The notes: generated by a model from the letters alone, not told the origin. A stretch of 64,000 nucleotides of DNA from Pantoea agglomerans NBRC 102470 (GCF_001598475.1 NZ_BCZA01000001.1:124001-188000), one strand, 5' to 3'. Counted from the stretch's first letter, positions 9,286 through 18,278 are shown. Translations and numbers: made by a program.

Positions 9286-10456
9286 ATCATCAGACAGGAT
9301 TAATACCGTGTTTGATTAAGAAATGTTCTTATGGTGCCAGTAAAACCCATCCAGTTATCATTGCTGAACCTGATCCCTTACTGAAATAGTCTGACAACAG
9401 GTCTGGATGCTCCTAAAAAAACCGATTTCAGGGCCATTTGTAAGAATAAAACGATGCCTGCGGGATAAAACCCTTGTGCAGATTCTCAGCGTCATTTGCT
9501 CAGCGCCTGTTGGCGGCATGATGAAATTATTTCATGATTGCGCTGGCAGAAATAAGGGAAAGGTATCGCATAAATAAAAAAGTGCGTGATTAAGAAAAGA
9601 ACGGATTTTACCTGCAAATTTATTTTCAGATGATTTAGTTGCGTGACTATCGGGAAAGTGATTTAACTGATTAAAATAGAGTCAGTGCTGAGCATTACGC
9701 CGTAAATAGTGATCTCCGCCACGTATTGCGGTCAGACAGCAGAGTAAGTAAAGGCGACTTTTACGGACGCGCTGTCCTGGATCAGGTATTTGCAGTCAGA
9801 TAAGTCGATAAACCACAGCAGGATGTGAATCGACGGGCACAGAGCATGGTCGGGTAGAGGAGACCAGAAAAGGTTTATTAAACAGCACATCGTTACGCTT
9901 ACAGGGCTGCCACTGAAAACCGGGACAGGTCTGTAACCTGCAAGCGCGTGGCGCGGGCAGCAAGCCGGTTAGCTGCCTCAGCAGACGCCACAGGGGCTGC
10001 GGGGACGTCTGACGAAGCCTGTCCTGATGGCTGCAATGACAGAGCCGGTCTTATTTCCTGATAAAAAATATGTCAGAAATTTGCCACTGCCGCTTCGCTT
10101 ATAATGGAGTAATTAACGCCTTGTTTACTCGTTATTTACCCAACAATCAGCATCGCGATTCAATATTTTCAGCAGACTTTTCAAGTCTGAGAAAAAATTG
10201 CACTGGAGGTCAGGGATTGAAATCCCATCAGAAAAATCTTATTCTTCTGGGGTGATTGAAATTGCTGTGATCGGCCTCACCTTGTAAAGGCAGGAACACT
10301 TTTTCACTCCGCTCCAACGGTGAAAGGTTAAATGCGCTGTAGATCGGGACAGGTTCGTCCTGCACGATAAATTAGTTTTCTTCTGCAAATTTATTTTATC
10401 CGATGAATCTGAATGAATATTACCGGAAGGGCGAGTGAAATTAACGCTGAGGCAAT
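9286..10456. other. Long intergenic region upstream of sdiA, no gene supported
   Basis: About 1.17 kb without a convincing gene. A 61-codon frame at 10070-10255 has no ribosome-binding site, no recognisable protein features and low-complexity coding signal, so I do not call it. The stretch is AT-richer near sdiA. It may hold sdiA control sequence or a decayed gene; I cannot show either. Confidence 0.5.
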
Positions 10457-11179
10457 ATGAGTACTGAAAATTATTTCGCCTGGCGAGCTGAGGCGAAAGA
10501 ACAATTTCAGGCATTAACGGTTTCTTCTGAATTGAAGCCGTTATTGCAACAATTTATTGAATCATTAGGCTTCGATTATTTTGCCTTTTTGATTCAGCAC
10601 CCGGTGCCTTTTACCCGACCGCGTATTCATTTACATAGCACCTATCCCAAACTATGGGTTAAACGCTATGAGAAGCAGAATTATTACGCTGTCGATCCGG
10701 TGCTCAGGTTGTGTCAGCGACCGGGCAGAGGCATGGCGTGGACGGAGGAACTGTTCGCTGACGCCGGCAATTTGTGGCGTGAGGCGAGAGAATATGGGCT
10801 GCAGAGCGGATTTTCTTGCTCTGCAATGGCACCAAATCGCGTCATTGGTATATTATCTATATCGTCGCAACAGCCCATTTCTGTCCAGCTCTGCCATGCT
10901 GAGCTGGAGGTGAAACTACACCTTTTAGCGGAACTAAGTCTGGATACGCTGGAACGCTTTAGCGATGATGCAATGATGGTACTAAAAAAAGAGTTTAGTC
11001 AGCGCGAGCTGGAAATTTTGAAATGGACAGCCGAAGGAAAAACGGCGGTCGAAATTTCACTTATTTTATCCATCTCTGAACATACCGTTAACTTTCACCA
11101 AAAAAATATGCAAAAGCGTTTCAATGTTTCCAATAAAACGCAGATTGCCTGCTATGCAGCGGCAATCGGACTGATCTGA
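10457..11179 (+). CDS. sdiA: LuxR-type quorum-sensing regulator SdiA
   Basis: A 240-residue LuxR-family regulator, the same length as E. coli SdiA. The N-terminal autoinducer-binding domain carries HPVPFTRPR, YPKLWVKRYEKQNYYAVDPVL and W in AWTEELF (the usual W-Y-D signal-pocket residues). The C-terminal GerE/LuxR helix-turn-helix is nearly identical to SdiA (FSQRELEILKWTAEGKT, then ISEHTVNFHQKNMQKRF). Position before yecF-uvrY-uvrC is that of sdiA in E. coli. Unlike E. coli, an acyl-homoserine-lactone synthase gene follows directly, so this SdiA probably has a cognate signal. Confidence 0.93.
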   Translation: MSTENYFAWRAEAKEQFQALTVSSELKPLLQQFIESLGFDYFAFLIQHPVPFTRPRIHLHSTYPKLWVKRYEKQNYYAVDPVLRLCQRPGRGMAWTEELFADAGNLWREAREYGLQSGFSCSAMAPNRVIGILSISSQQPISVQLCHAELEVKLHLLAELSLDTLERFSDDAMMVLKKEFSQRELEILKWTAEGKTAVEISLILSISEHTVNFHQKNMQKRFNVSNKTQIACYAAAIGLI

Positions 11180-11201
11180 ACATTAAGCAACGGCTACATT
11201 T

Positions 11202-11221
11202 AGCTGTTCCTTTGCACAGGT
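11202..11221. promoter_or_regulatory. lux-box-like palindrome
   Basis: AGCTGTTCCTTTGCACAGGT has the 20-bp layout of a lux box (ACCTG-N10-CAGGT) with one mismatch in the outer pentamers. It lies between sdiA and the luxI-type gene, about 80 bp before the synthase start, where a SdiA-controlled promoter would be expected. The inner positions match poorly. Confidence 0.5.
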
Positions 11222-11298
11222 CTGTTGTCTATTCTGCGCCGGGACTTTGCCAGGCTGGCGCAAAGAAATCATTGCAAACATGGGGATGTCAGAGGCGC

Positions 11299-11913
11299 AT
11301 GATGAAAATAGTGCAAACGCAATTAAAGGATATGCCATCCTCTTTGCTTGCCGAACTCGGCAGCTACCGATACAGCGTCTTTGCGCGCGGCGAAGGGTGG
11401 TCAATTCCGCCACGTCTGAGCACGCCAGGACAGGAATATGATCGCTACGATCGTTCAGATGTCACCTGGCTGATCGCATGGAATGCGCGGGAGGGCATCA
11501 GCGGCTGTGCGCGTCTGATGCCCTGGTTCGAACCTGAACTGAGTGAAGGCATCGTACTGCCTTTCAGCCATGAGAAAGTGTGGGAAATGTCGCGCTTCTC
11601 GGCACGGCTGGATGTGGACGCTGAACTGCCACTGAATATTCTCTGGCACGCCGTGCAGCTGGCAGAATTGAACGGTATGGAATACATCATCAGTTCGGCA
11701 ACGCCGATGCTGGAGAAGATGTTTGAAGAGCATCAGGTGGTGTATGAGCCGCTGACGCCGGGACTTATTCTGTCAGAAGATAATCTGTTTGCGATCCGTA
11801 TTCCGGTGGTTCAGCCAGCGCTGGCTGAAAAGTATCGGGGAACGCGGCGCTTTAGTCCGGAAGAGGTGCTGCCTACGCTGGGCGTTTCGGTTAACTGGCA
11901 GGCGCACAGTTAA
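11299..11913 (+). CDS. LuxI-family acyl-homoserine-lactone synthase
   Basis: Makes N-acyl-homoserine lactones from acyl-ACP and S-adenosylmethionine. Family residues are in place: YRYSVFARGEGW (conserved Arg, Phe, Trp), EYDRYD (the E-x-D-x-x-D group), GCARLMP and WEMSRFS (Glu and Arg). Length is 204 residues from the ATG at 11299. A second in-frame ATG at 11302 has better spacing from AGAGG and may be the true start. It follows sdiA in the same direction after about 120 bp. This fits the published view that the sdiA locus once had its own synthase (ExpI/PhzI lineage) that Escherichia lost; I have not traced which lineage this one belongs to. Confidence 0.92.
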   Translation: MMKIVQTQLKDMPSSLLAELGSYRYSVFARGEGWSIPPRLSTPGQEYDRYDRSDVTWLIAWNAREGISGCARLMPWFEPELSEGIVLPFSHEKVWEMSRFSARLDVDAELPLNILWHAVQLAELNGMEYIISSATPMLEKMFEEHQVVYEPLTPGLILSEDNLFAIRIPVVQPALAEKYRGTRRFSPEEVLPTLGVSVNWQAHS

Positions 11914-11918
11914 TTAAT

Positions 11919-11942
11919 TTGCCCCCGCGGCTGTGGGGGCAA
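11919..11942. terminator. Probable terminator between convergent genes
   Basis: TTGCCCCC / GGGGGCAA, 8-bp stem with an 8-base loop, between the synthase gene and yecF. There is only a weak T/A-rich flank, so the call rests mainly on stem strength and position. Confidence 0.5.
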
Positions 11943-11948
11943 GCAAGC

Positions 11949-12173
11949 TTACTGACGGTAGGCTGTTTTGATCTGCTTAATGGTATTGCTGAATACTTCC
12001 GCCTGAGGCTTGTCGCCCAGCGTCTGTACATAGCGTTCCATGTTGATAATCACTTTGCCGGCATCAGCCTGGCCCATACCTTTCAGGATCAGGGTGATCA
12101 TCATCTTCAGACCCGCGATTTCATCCGCTAATTTCCGGGCTTCCTGCGAAGTTGCAAAATCTTCATCGCTCAT
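11949..12173 (-). CDS. yecF: DUF2594 family protein YecF
   Basis: Small cytoplasmic protein of unknown function, 74 residues, the same length as E. coli YecF, and with the shared GLKMMITLILKGMGQADAGKVI-type core and C-terminal QIKTAYRQ. The ATG at 12171-12173 has AAGGAG six bases upstream; an earlier in-frame ATG at 12197 does not. Mostly helical and charged. It keeps its conserved place between sdiA and uvrY but on the opposite strand to both. Confidence 0.88.
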   Translation of the reverse strand: MSDEDFATSQEARKLADEIAGLKMMITLILKGMGQADAGKVIINMERYVQTLGDKPQAEVFSNTIKQIKTAYRQ

Positions 12174-12605
12174 GCGTTTCTCCTTGGTGAATGACAATGT
12201 GTCGGCAATCTGTCCGAACAGCAGTGCGTGAGTATATCACAGGGTCAGTAAGTTGCTGGAGCAGCCGGTTCGCTTCGCTATAAACAGCTGGTTTGTCCAG
12301 TACAACTAATCAATCGCTGAAAGTAATTACAGGTGTTGCCGGGCCAGATATCACAAGGGCCTGCAGCGATAAGGCACAGCAAAGTCTGGTGTTAATACCA
12401 TGAAATAGTAAGAGTTTAAGGATTATTCAGTACGCCTGTCGGTTGTAAGAAATCTCTGTTATTGCTGGCTGCACGGGGCTGGAAATCGTTATGCGAAGCG
12501 TCGACTGTTTTGCTTTGTTGATGTGCTTTTGAGGTAAAAGCGGGTATGATTATCGCCTGTATTCGTTAATTGATTCCTCTTTTTTTAGCCTCTGGAGTTT
12601 CCCCG
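12174..12605. other. Divergent control region of yecF and uvrY
   Basis: About 430 bp with no gene I can support. It must contain the promoters for yecF (minus) and uvrY (plus). I did not identify specific operators. Confidence 0.4.
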
Positions 12606-13265
12606 TTGATCAGTGTGCTTCTTGTTGATGACCATGAACTTGTCCGTGCCGGAATCCGTCGCATCCTGGAGGATGTCAAAGGTCTGGCCGTGGTCGGAGA
12701 GGTCAACTGTGGCGAGGATGCCGCTAAGTGGTGCCGTGCCAATCAGGTTGATGTGATCCTCATGGATATGAACATGCCGGGCATCGGTGGACTGGAGGCG
12801 ACGCGCAAAATCGTGCGTTACAATCCCGATATCAAAATCATCATGCTGACCATTCACACGGAAAATCCGCTGCCTGCGAAAGTGATGCAGGCGGGGGCTG
12901 CAGGCTACCTCAGTAAAGGGGCTGCGCCGCAGGAGGTGATCAATGCGATTCGCTCGGTCAATGCCGGACAGCGCTACATCGCTTCAGATATCGCTCAGCA
13001 GATGGCGCTGAGCCAGATTGAGCCACAAAAAGCGGAATCCCCCTTCAGCTGTTTGTCGGAAAGGGAATTGCAGATTATGCTGATGATCACCCGTGGACAA
13101 AAGGTGACGGAAATTTCCGAGCAGTTAAATCTCAGTCCTAAAACCGTTAACAGTTACCGCTACCGGATGTTCAGCAAGCTGAATATCAGTGGCGATGTAG
13201 AGTTAACGCATCTGGCCATTCGACATGGCCTCTATAATGCGGAGCCGTTAATCAGTAGTGAATGA
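12606..13265 (+). CDS. uvrY: Response regulator UvrY (BarA/UvrY system)
   Basis: FixJ/NarL-class response regulator, 219 residues. The receiver domain has the acidic pair DD in LLVDDHEL, phospho-acceptor Asp54 in LMDMNMPG and Lys in YLSKGAAP. The C-terminal LuxR-type helix-turn-helix reads [16 protein letters not shown], then [19 protein letters not shown]. It answers the BarA kinase and drives CsrB/CsrC small RNAs. The start is a TTG at 12606 that places the domain start correctly (ISVLLVDD); upstream GGAG is 8-9 bases away. It overlaps uvrC by 8 bp, so the two are likely cotranslated. Confidence 0.95.
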   Translation: MISVLLVDDHELVRAGIRRILEDVKGLAVVGEVNCGEDAAKWCRANQVDVILMDMNMPGIGGLEATRKIVRYNPDIKIIMLTIHTENPLPAKVMQAGAAGYLSKGAAPQEVINAIRSVNAGQRYIASDIAQQMALSQIEPQKAESPFSCLSERELQIMLMITRGQKVTEISEQLNLSPKTVNSYRYRMFSKLNISGDVELTHLAIRHGLYNAEPLISSE

Positions 13266-15090
13266 CGTTTTTGATTCCAAAGCCTTTCTGAGTACGGTAA
13301 CCAGCAAGCCCGGTGTTTACCGCATGTATGACGCCTCAGGCACCGTCATCTATGTGGGCAAAGCCAAAGACCTGAAGAAGCGTCTGACCAGCTACTTCCG
13401 CACTCAGGTCGGCAGTCGCAAAACCGAAGCGCTGGTTAGTAATATCCAGCACATCGATGTCACCGTAACCCACACCGAAACCGAAGCGCTGCTGCTTGAG
13501 CATAACTACATCAAGCTCTATCAGCCGCGCTACAACGTGCTGCTGCGCGACGATAAATCTTACCCCTACATCTTTCTTAGCAGCGATACTCATCCGCGGC
13601 TGGCGATGCACCGTGGTGCAAAGCATGCCAAAGGCGAATACTTTGGCCCGTTCCCCAACGGCTATGCGGTGCGTGAAACGCTGGGACTGCTGCAAAAAGT
13701 TTTCCCTATCCGCCAGTGCGAAAACAGTGTCTACCGCAATCGCTCCCGGCCCTGTCTGCAATATCAGATTGGCCGCTGTCTGGGTCCCTGTGTCGCGGGA
13801 CTGGTCAGTGAGGAGGAGTATGCGCAGCAGACCGATTACGTGCGTCTGTTCCTGGCGGGTAAAGACGATCAGGTTCTCAACCAGCTGGTCAAACGGATGG
13901 AAGAGGCGAGCACGGGCCTGCGCTTTGAAGAGGCGGCACGCCTGCGCGATCAGATTCAGGCTGTGCGACGGATCACCGAAAAGCAGTTTGTCTCGAATCA
14001 GGGTGATGACCTTGATGTGATGGGTGTGGCTTATGAAGCGGGCATGGCCTGTCTCCACGTGCTGTTTATCCGTCAGGGCAAAGTGTTAGGCAGCCGCAGC
14101 TACTTCCCGAAAGTGCCCGTCGATACCGATCTGGCTGAGGTCGTTCAGACCTTTGTCGGGCAGTTCTACCTGCAGGGGAGTGAGGCACGTACGCTGCCTG
14201 GCGATATTCTGCTGGACTTTACCTTGCCAGAGCGTGAACTGCTGGCTGAGTCGCTCAGTGAGCTGGCCGGACGTCGGGTGAGTATTCAGAGCAAGCCGCG
14301 CGGGGATCGCGCCCGTTATCTCAAACTGGCGCGCACCAACGCCGCGACGGCGTTAACCACGCGTCTGTCACAGCACTCCACAATTCATCAGCGGCTGATG
14401 GCGCTGGCGGAGTTTCTTGAGCTGGACAAAATTAAACGCATGGAGTGTTTCGATATCAGTCATACCATGGGTGAGCAGACCATCGCCTCCTGCGTGGTGT
14501 TCGACCAGAATGGTCCGCTGCGTGCCGATTATCGTCGCTACAACATCAGCGGCATTACGCCGGGTGATGACTACGCCGCCATGAATCAGGTGCTACGCCG
14601 CCGTTATGGTAAAGCAATTGAAGAAGATAAGATCCCGGATGTAATTCTGATCGATGGCGGTAAGGGCCAGCTGTCTCAGGCGAAGCAGGTCTTCGCGGAA
14701 CTGGATGTGCCCTGGGACAAAAGCCGGCCGATTTTACTCGGCGTAGCGAAAGGCAGCGATCGTAAAGCCGGACTGGAGACGCTGTTCTTTGAAGCGGAAG
14801 GTGAGGGCGTTTCGCTGCCACCCGATGCGCCAGCGCTGCATGTGATCCAGCATATTCGTGATGACGCTCACAATCATGCCATTTCAGGCCACCGTAAAAA
14901 ACGGGCCAAAGTAAAGAACACCAGCGCACTGGAAAGCATCGAAGGGGTGGGGCCGAAACGGCGTCAGCAACTGCTTAAGTACATGGGGGGCCTGCAACCG
15001 CTGATGAACGCGTCGGTGGAGGAGATCGCCAATGTACCCGGTATCTCACATGCTCTGGCAGAAAAAATATACTACTCGTTGAAACACTAG
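13258..15090 (+). CDS. uvrC: Excinuclease ABC subunit UvrC
   Basis: Nucleotide-excision-repair endonuclease that makes both incisions in the UvrB-DNA complex. At 610 residues it equals the E. coli length. Visible domains: N-terminal GIY-YIG nuclease ([24 protein letters not shown]), four cysteines near residues 154-178 ([22 protein letters not shown]), a UVR motif near 200-235 that meets UvrB, the RNase-H-like nuclease with [10 protein letters not shown] and [11 protein letters not shown], and a C-terminal helix-hairpin-helix pair ([21 protein letters not shown]). The GTG start overlaps uvrY. Confidence 0.97.
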   Translation: MNDVFDSKAFLSTVTSKPGVYRMYDASGTVIYVGKAKDLKKRLTSYFRTQVGSRKTEALVSNIQHIDVTVTHTETEALLLEHNYIKLYQPRYNVLLRDDKSYPYIFLSSDTHPRLAMHRGAKHAKGEYFGPFPNGYAVRETLGLLQKVFPIRQCENSVYRNRSRPCLQYQIGRCLGPCVAGLVSEEEYAQQTDYVRLFLAGKDDQVLNQLVKRMEEASTGLRFEEAARLRDQIQAVRRITEKQFVSNQGDDLDVMGVAYEAGMACLHVLFIRQGKVLGSRSYFPKVPVDTDLAEVVQTFVGQFYLQGSEARTLPGDILLDFTLPERELLAESLSELAGRRVSIQSKPRGDRARYLKLARTNAATALTTRLSQHSTIHQRLMALAEFLELDKIKRMECFDISHTMGEQTIASCVVFDQNGPLRADYRRYNISGITPGDDYAAMNQVLRRRYGKAIEEDKIPDVILIDGGKGQLSQAKQVFAELDVPWDKSRPILLGVAKGSDRKAGLETLFFEAEGEGVSLPPDAPALHVIQHIRDDAHNHAISGHRKKRAKVKNTSALESIEGVGPKRRQQLLKYMGGLQPLMNASVEEIANVPGISHALAEKIYYSLKH

Positions 15091-15159
15091 CATTGAAACG
15101 GGGGGGGCAATGTAGGAACATAGGCTAAATTCTACCTATATCCAGACAGTTACCGGCAT

Positions 15160-15708
15160 ATGCAATTAAACATCCCGACGTGTCTCACCCTGTTTCGAGT
15201 CGTGCTCATCCCGTTCTTTGTGCTGGCTTTCTATCTGCCGTTCACCTGGGCGCCTCTGGCGACTGCACTGATTTTTGTTTTTGCTGCCATCACCGACTGG
15301 TTTGATGGCTTTCTGGCGCGCCGCTGGAAGCAGACAACACGCTTTGGTGCGTTTCTCGATCCGGTAGCGGATAAAGTGATGGTGGCCATTGCGCTGGTGC
15401 TGGTGGCGGAATATTTCCACGCCTGGTGGATTACGCTGCCCGCCGCCACCATGATTGCACGCGAGATCATTATCTCTGCGCTGCGTGAATGGATGGCGGA
15501 GATTGGTAAACGCAGCAGCGTGTCGGTTTCCTGGATTGGTAAAGTGAAAACCACTGCCCAGATGTTCTCACTGTTTGCCTTGCTTTGGCGTCCTGATGCC
15601 ACCGTCGTGGCGATTGGTGTGGTGGCGTTATACATTGCTGCCGTGCTGACTTTCTGGTCTATGTTCCAGTATTTAAGCGCCGCGCGCGGCGATCTGCTCG
15701 AACCGTGA
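15160..15708 (+). CDS. pgsA: Phosphatidylglycerophosphate synthase PgsA
   Basis: Inner-membrane CDP-alcohol phosphotransferase that makes phosphatidylglycerol phosphate from CDP-diacylglycerol and glycerol-3-phosphate. It has 182 residues, as in E. coli. The family signature is complete: [13 protein letters not shown], then [10 protein letters not shown] (D-G-x2-A-R-x8-G-x3-D-x3-D). Several hydrophobic helices follow. It stands 69 bp after uvrC and before the tRNA operon, conserved order for the enterobacteria. Confidence 0.97.
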   Translation: MQLNIPTCLTLFRVVLIPFFVLAFYLPFTWAPLATALIFVFAAITDWFDGFLARRWKQTTRFGAFLDPVADKVMVAIALVLVAEYFHAWWITLPAATMIAREIIISALREWMAEIGKRSSVSVSWIGKVKTTAQMFSLFALLWRPDATVVAIGVVALYIAAVLTFWSMFQYLSAARGDLLEP

Positions 15709-15758
15709 TCGATACGATTTAAAAAGCAGCAAACGGACGCGCTGTGAGGATAATTTTA

Positions 15759-15786
15759 TTGACTCATTGCGTCATCTAAGTAGAAT
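15759..15786 (+). promoter_or_regulatory. Sigma-70 promoter of the tRNA operon
   Basis: TTGACT, 16-bp spacer, TAGAAT, then a GC-containing start region; about 72 bp before tRNA-Gly. Position and quality fit a strong stable-RNA promoter. Confidence 0.65.
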
Positions 15787-15858
15787 GCATCGCATCGAAC
15801 GGCAGCCAGGCTGCCAGAAGATAAATAAAATCAGCAGGTTCGACAAAATTGCTGAATT

Positions 15859-15934
<76 letters not shown>

Positions 15935-15974
15935 GATTCGCAGGTCAGGTTAACCTGACGGCACATCAGTTTAA

Positions 15975-16048
15975 GGCGCGTTGGCAGAGTGGCTATGCAG
16001 CGGATTGCAAATCCGTGTACCTCGGTTCGACTCCGGGACGCGCCTCCA
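15975..16048 (+). tRNA. tRNA-Cys (GCA)
   Basis: A 74-base cloverleaf with acceptor GGCGCGT / ACGCGCC, anticodon GCA in GGATTGCAAATCC, T-loop GTTCGACTC and encoded CCA. Middle gene of the tRNA transcript. Confidence 0.97.
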
Positions 16049-16058
16049 GTTACACCCT

Positions 16059-16145
16059 GCCCGGGTGGTGAAATCGGTAGACACAAGGGATTTAAAATCC
16101 CTCGGCTGTAAGGCTGTGCGGGTTCAAGTCCCGCCCCGGGCACCA
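16059..16145 (+). tRNA. tRNA-Leu (TAA)
   Basis: An 87-base class II tRNA with a long variable arm, acceptor GCCCGGG / CCCGGGC, anticodon TAA in GGATTTAAAATCC, T-loop GGTTCAAGTCC and encoded CCA. Its 3' part (from 16095) is repeated exactly at 21761-21814, so it is the integration site of the element that follows. Confidence 0.97.
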
Positions 16146-16148
16146 TAT
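16095..16148 (+). repeat. attL: 54-bp direct repeat in tRNA-Leu
   Basis: From AAATCCCTCGG to GCACCATAT the sequence is identical to 21761-21814. It covers the anticodon-arm 3' side, variable arm, T-arm, acceptor and CCA. After integration the tRNA stays complete. Confidence 0.92.
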
Positions 16149-16187
16149 CGAATTACCAATAAAATCAATGATAAGCAGTGTCGTATG

Positions 16188-16212
16188 ACCGCCCCTCAGA
16201 GGCGGTTTTTTT
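16188..16212 (+). terminator. Terminator after the tRNA operon (element-borne copy)
   Basis: ACCGCC / GGCGGT stem with a 7-base loop and seven Ts, 43 bp past tRNA-Leu. A related sequence lies beyond attR, so this copy appears to have come in with the element and replaced the native terminator. Confidence 0.85.
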
Positions 16213-16249
16213 GTGCCTGAATTCAGCTTCCTAATATCCACTCCTAATA

Positions 16250-16740
16250 TTATTTCTCTTTCACCTGTCCGCCAACTACGGGAACCACCACTATTTTTCT
16301 GTCATAAGCTGCAGTCTGCTCCACATTTTTATGCCCCGTAATGGCTCTCTTCTCGTACAAATCCCCCTCCAGATCAGACACACCCTTTGCCTTCAAATCG
16401 TGAAAAGTGAAATCAAACAGTAGTTCTGGAAATTTGAGCTTTGCCGCTTCACGCGCAGCACTCCAGCGGCTATTAAACCCGTCCCGGGTGTAGCCTGAAC
16501 CATTAGGCTGGTGGATGATGAAAATACTGCTCATGCCTGGTTTGAGTGGTAGTTCAGTTGCCATTTTGATTGCTGCTGCAAACCGTGGCGACCATGCCTT
16601 GATCTGAGCAACACTGGTTTTACTCTGTTTGATCAGTATGCCCTCATCCATGATCTGGCTCTTTTTCATTGCGAGAATATCACCCTGACGCGAGCAGGTG
16701 AGGTAGGCACTGATCTCCTTAGTGGCATTTTCTGTCAGCA
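16250..16740 (-). pseudogene. Tyrosine integrase, C-terminal catalytic remnant
   Basis: The C-terminal part of a phage tyrosine recombinase, pointing toward the tRNA. Catalytic residues are recognisable: Arg in LTCSRQGDILAMKKSQI, His in FTFHDLKAKG (with Lys in place of the third-position Arg, seen in some phage integrases), His in ITGHKN and Tyr in TAAYDRK. The arm-binding and core-binding N-terminus is gone. The frame continues upstream without a break into a different protein (gpA-like), so an internal deletion has fused the two. The junction lies somewhere within about 16710-16785; I place the boundary at 16740 for convenience. The fused frame starts at a TTG (16960) and encodes 236 residues. 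It is unlikely to recombine DNA. Confidence 0.7.
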
Positions 16741-17056
16741 AATTAAACGTACCGGCTTTCATTTCGTCGAACCAATACTTTGCATTCACACATTCGACGC
16801 CTGGCAATGTGCGCTCAACAAAAGTCTTCGTTAAGTACGTATTGGCACGGGCAATGCCCTGTGATTTTTCCACCTCGGCGACGCGCCGTCTGACATCGAT
16901 CTGTATCAGCATTGGATGCTGAGCGCATAATTGCTCAGAATGAGCCAAAGCCGTAATCAACTGATCGCGGCTTCGCAGTTCCTGATAAGTAGGATAGGGG
17001 CTGGCAATCGCTTCTCGTGGAGCATTCCACGGGTAAGCTTAATTCTCTGACATCAT
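16741..17056 (-). pseudogene. P2 gpA-like replication initiator, N-terminal remnant
   Basis: Translation on the minus strand begins MMSEN at 17056, meets a TAA at 17039-17041, then continues in frame with AYPWNAPREA and later TYLTKTFVERTLPGVECVN. These pieces resemble the start of P2-family gene A protein (AYAWNAPREAV and FLTSTFQRRLWPRIERVN in P2, from memory). The frame then runs into integrase sequence. The ATG overlaps the cII stop codon, as expected for adjacent early phage genes. Broken by both an early stop and the downstream fusion. Confidence 0.5.
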
Positions 17057-17325
17057 GCTTTGACCTGCAGATGTTTTCCGCGCTGTTCTTCAATCTCCTG
17101 ACACTGGATTTGCGCTAGTAAGCCATCAATGAGCGTCGTGACATCGGTAAGCACTAACACTTCTTGCACTGTGAGCTGATGAGGCTGATCGGGATTCAGC
17201 TTGTTACGCAGCGTTTGTGCTCGCATACCAGCTCACTGCGCAACGTCTTCCATGTTGTGCGTTAGCGCGAACTTGCGGCAGGCATTGTCGTAATAGTTAT
17301 GGGTAGAAACTTTGAAATCAAACAT
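17053..17325 (-). pseudogene. Phage regulatory protein CII (P2/186 type), broken by a stop
   Basis: From the ATG at 17323-17325 the frame reads MFDFKVSTHNYYDNACRKFA, then ALTHNMEDVAQ, a TGA at 17233-17235, and continues AGMRAQTLRNKLNPDQPHQLT to a TGA at 17053. This is the phage CII/CP76 family pattern (FDFxVS...YDxACRxFA...AGMxxQTLRNKLNPxQPHxLT). The internal TGA falls where the family has an Arg codon, so a single C-to-T change explains it. The second part could restart at an internal ATG, but the protein is probably non-functional. Confidence 0.7.
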
Positions 17326-17371
17326 AGTCAAATTCCTCACTGCCGAACATAATCATTGGCAAAGTTGAATG

Positions 17372-17575
17372 TTAACGTGAGTGAAAATCAGCTTCTTTCG
17401 TAAAAGCGATCATGTTGATGAGCACTTTTTCCATCTTGCGAGCTTTTGACCTGATTGTTAGGCGACCATCTTTCACCATCAGGCGGCAGGCTTCGTAAGG
17501 TATACCGGTCACTTTTGCGAATTCCGGCAGCGATAAATAAGGGCTGCTCAAGGTAATTGAAAGTGGAGAATTCAT
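17372..17575 (-). CDS. Cox/Apl-like phage DNA-binding protein
   Basis: A 67-residue protein with a helix-turn-helix of the Cox/excisionase kind: LSLPEFAKVTGIPYEACRLMVKDGRLTI. In P2-like phages Cox both represses the lysogenic promoter and directs excision. It lies between cI (divergent) and the cII remnant, exactly the cox position. P2 Cox is about 91 residues, so this is a shorter relative. The ATG at 17573-17575 is preceded by only a weak ribosome-binding sequence. Assignment is by position and motif. Confidence 0.6.
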   Translation of the reverse strand: MNSPLSITLSSPYLSLPEFAKVTGIPYEACRLMVKDGRLTIRSKARKMEKVLINMIAFTKEADFHSR

Positions 17576-17645
17576 CGTGCATCATTGTTCGTTAAGGTAA
17601 ACGCGGGTAACGGCGTTTGGTGATTCAATATTGACTTCATTGGAT

Positions 17646-17670
17646 TTCAAATTTGAACGTTTCAACGTTC
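17646..17670. promoter_or_regulatory. Overlapping palindromes, probable CI/Cox operators
   Basis: TTCAAATTTGAA (17646-17657) and GAACGTTTCAACGTTC (17655-17670) are perfect inverted repeats that overlap by three bases just upstream of cI and within the divergent cox-cI control region. They are good candidates for the lysogeny switch operators. Confidence 0.55.
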
Positions 17671-17688
17671 ACGTGGTGGAAAAGTTGA

Positions 17689-18267
17689 ATGGAATTTTCA
17701 GGCGGGCAAGCTTTAGTTGATAGGTTATTTAAAGCCTACGGTTTTTCCACGCAGAGAGAGTTAGTAGAAAAGATTGGTGTTGGTCATGGCACGGTTAGTA
17801 CATGGATTCGCCGTGAATACTTTGCCGGTGAAGCCGTAGTGCAATGCGCCTTAGATACTGGAGTTTCACTTGAATGGCTTGCCACGGGAAAAGGTGAGCC
17901 TGAAATAGCTGCTGTTCGCGAAAGTGAACAACAGTCCTCTAAAGTTGAAAGCCTGCCATTCAGTTCTATCGATTCCGGGCATCTGCAGCTACTGCAGCCG
18001 GTTTCAATACAGGCTTCTTTATTGCCGTCAGGTCACAAGAAAGTTGAAGTCATTCAGGTGCCGGAAGTCAGCACGTTTTATTTGGTCGATAAAGATTTTG
18101 CCAAACCGACCGATGGAATATGGATCACTCAGCGCGCTGATGTTGTGCGATGCGAAACGTTGCAAAGAACGCCGGGCAATCACTGGCGTATCGAAGGTGT
18201 GGATTGGCCTGTTAATGAAGTTAAATTAATCGCGAAGGTTATAGGAAGTATCAAACATAAATTGTAA
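17689..18267 (+). CDS. Phage repressor CI (186 type)
   Basis: A 192-residue repressor with an N-terminal helix-turn-helix (LVEKIGVGHGTVSTWIRREYFAGEAVVQCALDTGVSLEWLATGKG, read in pieces), typical of the 186/P2-like CI family, and a C-terminal dimerisation domain with no obvious autocleavage pair. It is divergent from the cox-like gene, with palindromic operators between. It appears intact, which suggests it still represses the cox/cII side or related incoming phages. The next gene starts 11 bp downstream, so they are probably cotranscribed. Confidence 0.8.
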   Translation: MEFSGGQALVDRLFKAYGFSTQRELVEKIGVGHGTVSTWIRREYFAGEAVVQCALDTGVSLEWLATGKGEPEIAAVRESEQQSSKVESLPFSSIDSGHLQLLQPVSIQASLLPSGHKKVEVIQVPEVSTFYLVDKDFAKPTDGIWITQRADVVRCETLQRTPGNHWRIEGVDWPVNEVKLIAKVIGSIKHKL

Positions 18268-18278
18268 TTGGGGGTACT

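Noticed and set aside
10070..10255. 61-codon open frame upstream of sdiA
   Set aside because: No ribosome-binding site, no recognisable domain and no coding-like composition; likely chance.
13336..14058. Long minus-strand frame inside uvrC
   Set aside because: Entirely inside uvrC on the opposite strand; a shadow of its codon pattern.
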